Assembly: GCF_000702625.1 (NCBI RefSeq)
Contig: NZ_JNIS01000001.1
Span: forward strand, 2,732,001 to 2,796,000
DNA: 64,000 nucleotides
Direction of reading: 5' to 3'
Origin: Exiguobacterium oxidotolerans JCM 12280
Lineage (GTDB): Bacteria; Bacillota; Bacilli; Exiguobacteriales; Exiguobacteriaceae
Shown: positions 62,942-64,000 of the stretch, in pieces
Numbering within the stretch: the first letter of the stretch is position 1
Layout of the letters: each line of letters opens with the position of its first letter
Translations under genes and position numbers: made by a program
Notes under the pieces: model-generated
The model's database searches: none
Seen by the model: only the letters and a program-made list of their open reading frames with translations
Told to the model about the DNA's origin: nothing

Positions 62942-64000
62942 TTACGCCGACTCGGACAACCGTTTCGCACGGCGAATCGAACGATCGAGTGCCAAGTAGA
63001 CGAGTCCCGATAAACAACACGCGACCCCGATGGCGCCAAGCGCATAGTCGCCGTGACCGGATTCAAGGAACAGCGAACCGAGGAGCGGTGCCGTCACGCC
63101 GCCAATCAACCACTGCACGCTCGCAGCACCGTTATACGTTCCCCGTAAGTGAACCGGCGCGATTAAAGCGATGAATGTCATTTGGACCGGTGACATGATC
63201 ATTTCACCGACCGTATAAAGGGCGTATATGACGAGTAAGAGAATGACGATGACGATATAATCCGTTCCGAGCGAGAAGAAGTAGGACGGGACGAATGCGA
63301 GTAAAATCATGCCGAGTCCGAAGACGCTTGCGCCGAGTAACATGACTTTCCCGAACGATTTACCGGATAGCTTCGCAGCAATCGGAAATTGGAACAGGAC
63401 GACCATGATGCCGTTCAGTCCCATCAAGTACGGGAAAGGATTTTTTTCGTCCGGCAATCCCGGTAAGGCTTCTTTTAAGAAGACGGGTAACATGTTTTCG
63501 ACGAGCGTGAAGCCCATCGAGATGAAGACACCAGCCGCAATGAAGATTAAAAAGACATGGTCCTTTCGTAAGACGGTCAGTGAAGAAAGTTGTGGTGTAT
63601 CCACCGGATGCTCGATTTTTTCAGGTTTCGTCTCACCAATGAACAGCAGGAGGACGAGGGCATAAAGTACATAAACAATAGCCGCTCCATAGAAAATCAA
63701 GGACCGATCGATAAAGAGGACGGCGCTACCGATCAATGGACCGAACGCAGCCCCGATGTTATGCCCCATCCGTAAGAGACCAAACGATTCGTTTAATCGT
63801 TCCGGTGGCGTGACATCAGCGACCATCGCGCTCGCTGCCGGGTGGAATAAAGAGTTCGTTAGACCGAGCGTCGCATTTAAGATAAGCAACGGCCAAAATG
63901 TATCGGCAAACGTAAATCCGATCAGGGCGAGCGCATCCCCGACGATGGCGATGACCATCAGTGGTTTGCGGCCGTAAATGTCGGCGAGGTGCCCGCCGAG
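62942..64000 (-). CDS. MFS transporter, 5' end beyond the window
   Basis: The last 352 residues of a major facilitator protein; the frame is open to the right edge. The loop motif GGHLADIYGRKPL at the edge is the MFS motif A after helix 2, so about 60 N-terminal residues are missing. Ten helices remain, with an outside loop VLLFIGETKPEKIEHPVD between helices 6 and 7. It resembles the YttB/MdtG-type efflux group. Substrate unknown. Confidence 0.85.
   Translation of the reverse strand, partial: LGGHLADIYGRKPLMVIAIVGDALALIGFTFADTFWPLLILNATLGLTNSLFHPAASAMVADVTPPERLNESFGLLRMGHNIGAAFGPLIGSAVLFIDRSLIFYGAAIVYVLYALVLLLFIGETKPEKIEHPVDTPQLSSLTVLRKDHVFLIFIAAGVFISMGFTLVENMLPVFLKEALPGLPDEKNPFPYLMGLNGIMVVLFQFPIAAKLSGKSFGKVMLLGASVFGLGMILLAFVPSYFFSLGTDYIVIVILLLVIYALYTVGEMIMSPVQMTFIALIAPVHLRGTYNGAASVQWLIGGVTAPLLGSLFLESGHGDYALGAIGVACCLSGLVYLALDRSIRRAKRLSESA

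Overview
The window reads as an ordinary chromosome segment of a low-to-mid GC Gram-positive rod of the Bacillales, most like Exiguobacterium. The grounds are: strong AGGAGG-type ribosome sites with frequent GTG and TTG starts; three gene blocks arranged as in Bacillus subtilis (miaA-hfq-hflX-ynbB-glnR-glnA; lexA-yneA-yneB-ynzC-tkt-yneF; ccdA-ccdC-yneK); a T-box leader; CcpA, GlnR and LexA sites of Bacillus type; and no sporulation operons. The genus is an inference from general resemblance, not a database match. No rRNA, tRNA, CRISPR array, prophage or plasmid gene was seen.

Layout. 1-9 kb: a truncated efflux pump with a divergent TetR regulator, a SulP transporter, an FAH-family hydrolase, the fructose operon fruR-fruK-fruA with an unusual set of upstream repeats, and an aromatic acid exporter-like protein. 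9-11 kb: a T-box leader, apparently reading a tyrosine codon, in front of a long phenylalanine hydroxylase, so tyrosine shortage would switch on tyrosine synthesis. 11-29 kb: housekeeping and accessory genes (alkyltransferase-like protein, CDF transporter, flavin oxidoreductase, MFS pump with a divergent XRE/TPR regulator and two shared palindromes, cell wall hydrolase, ABC exporters, lone SidA-type hydroxylase, HtrA protease, SGNH hydrolase), a candidate small RNA and a 30-residue membrane peptide. 29-36 kb: miaA, hfq, a degenerate tyrosine recombinase, hflX, ynbB, glnR, glnA. 36-38 kb: a solo TnpB element. 38-44 kb: azlCD, dihydroxyacetone kinase dhaKLM and glycerol genes glpK-glpF, with glpF interrupted by a nonsense codon. 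44-57 kb: the SOS block, transketolase, a paired ABC exporter, a 3D-domain wall protein and cytochrome c maturation genes. 57-64 kb: a VOC/LD-carboxypeptidase fusion, a cysteine-less Rrf2 regulator, unknown proteins, an ABC exporter and a truncated MFS pump.

The most unusual structure is a family of 0.28-0.39 kb non-coding elements, three copies at 11.7, 22.3 and 36.1 kb. Each has short terminal inverted repeats and each is flanked on both sides by a copy of the same intrinsic terminator hairpin, a different hairpin at each locus. At 22.3 kb the duplication is 40 bp, perfect, and includes the last codon and stop codon of the gene upstream. This reads as insertion into terminators with a very long target duplication that leaves both neighbouring genes properly terminated. 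The elements share a paired core whose stems show compensatory changes between copies, and two copies carry an extra hairpin followed by their own terminator.
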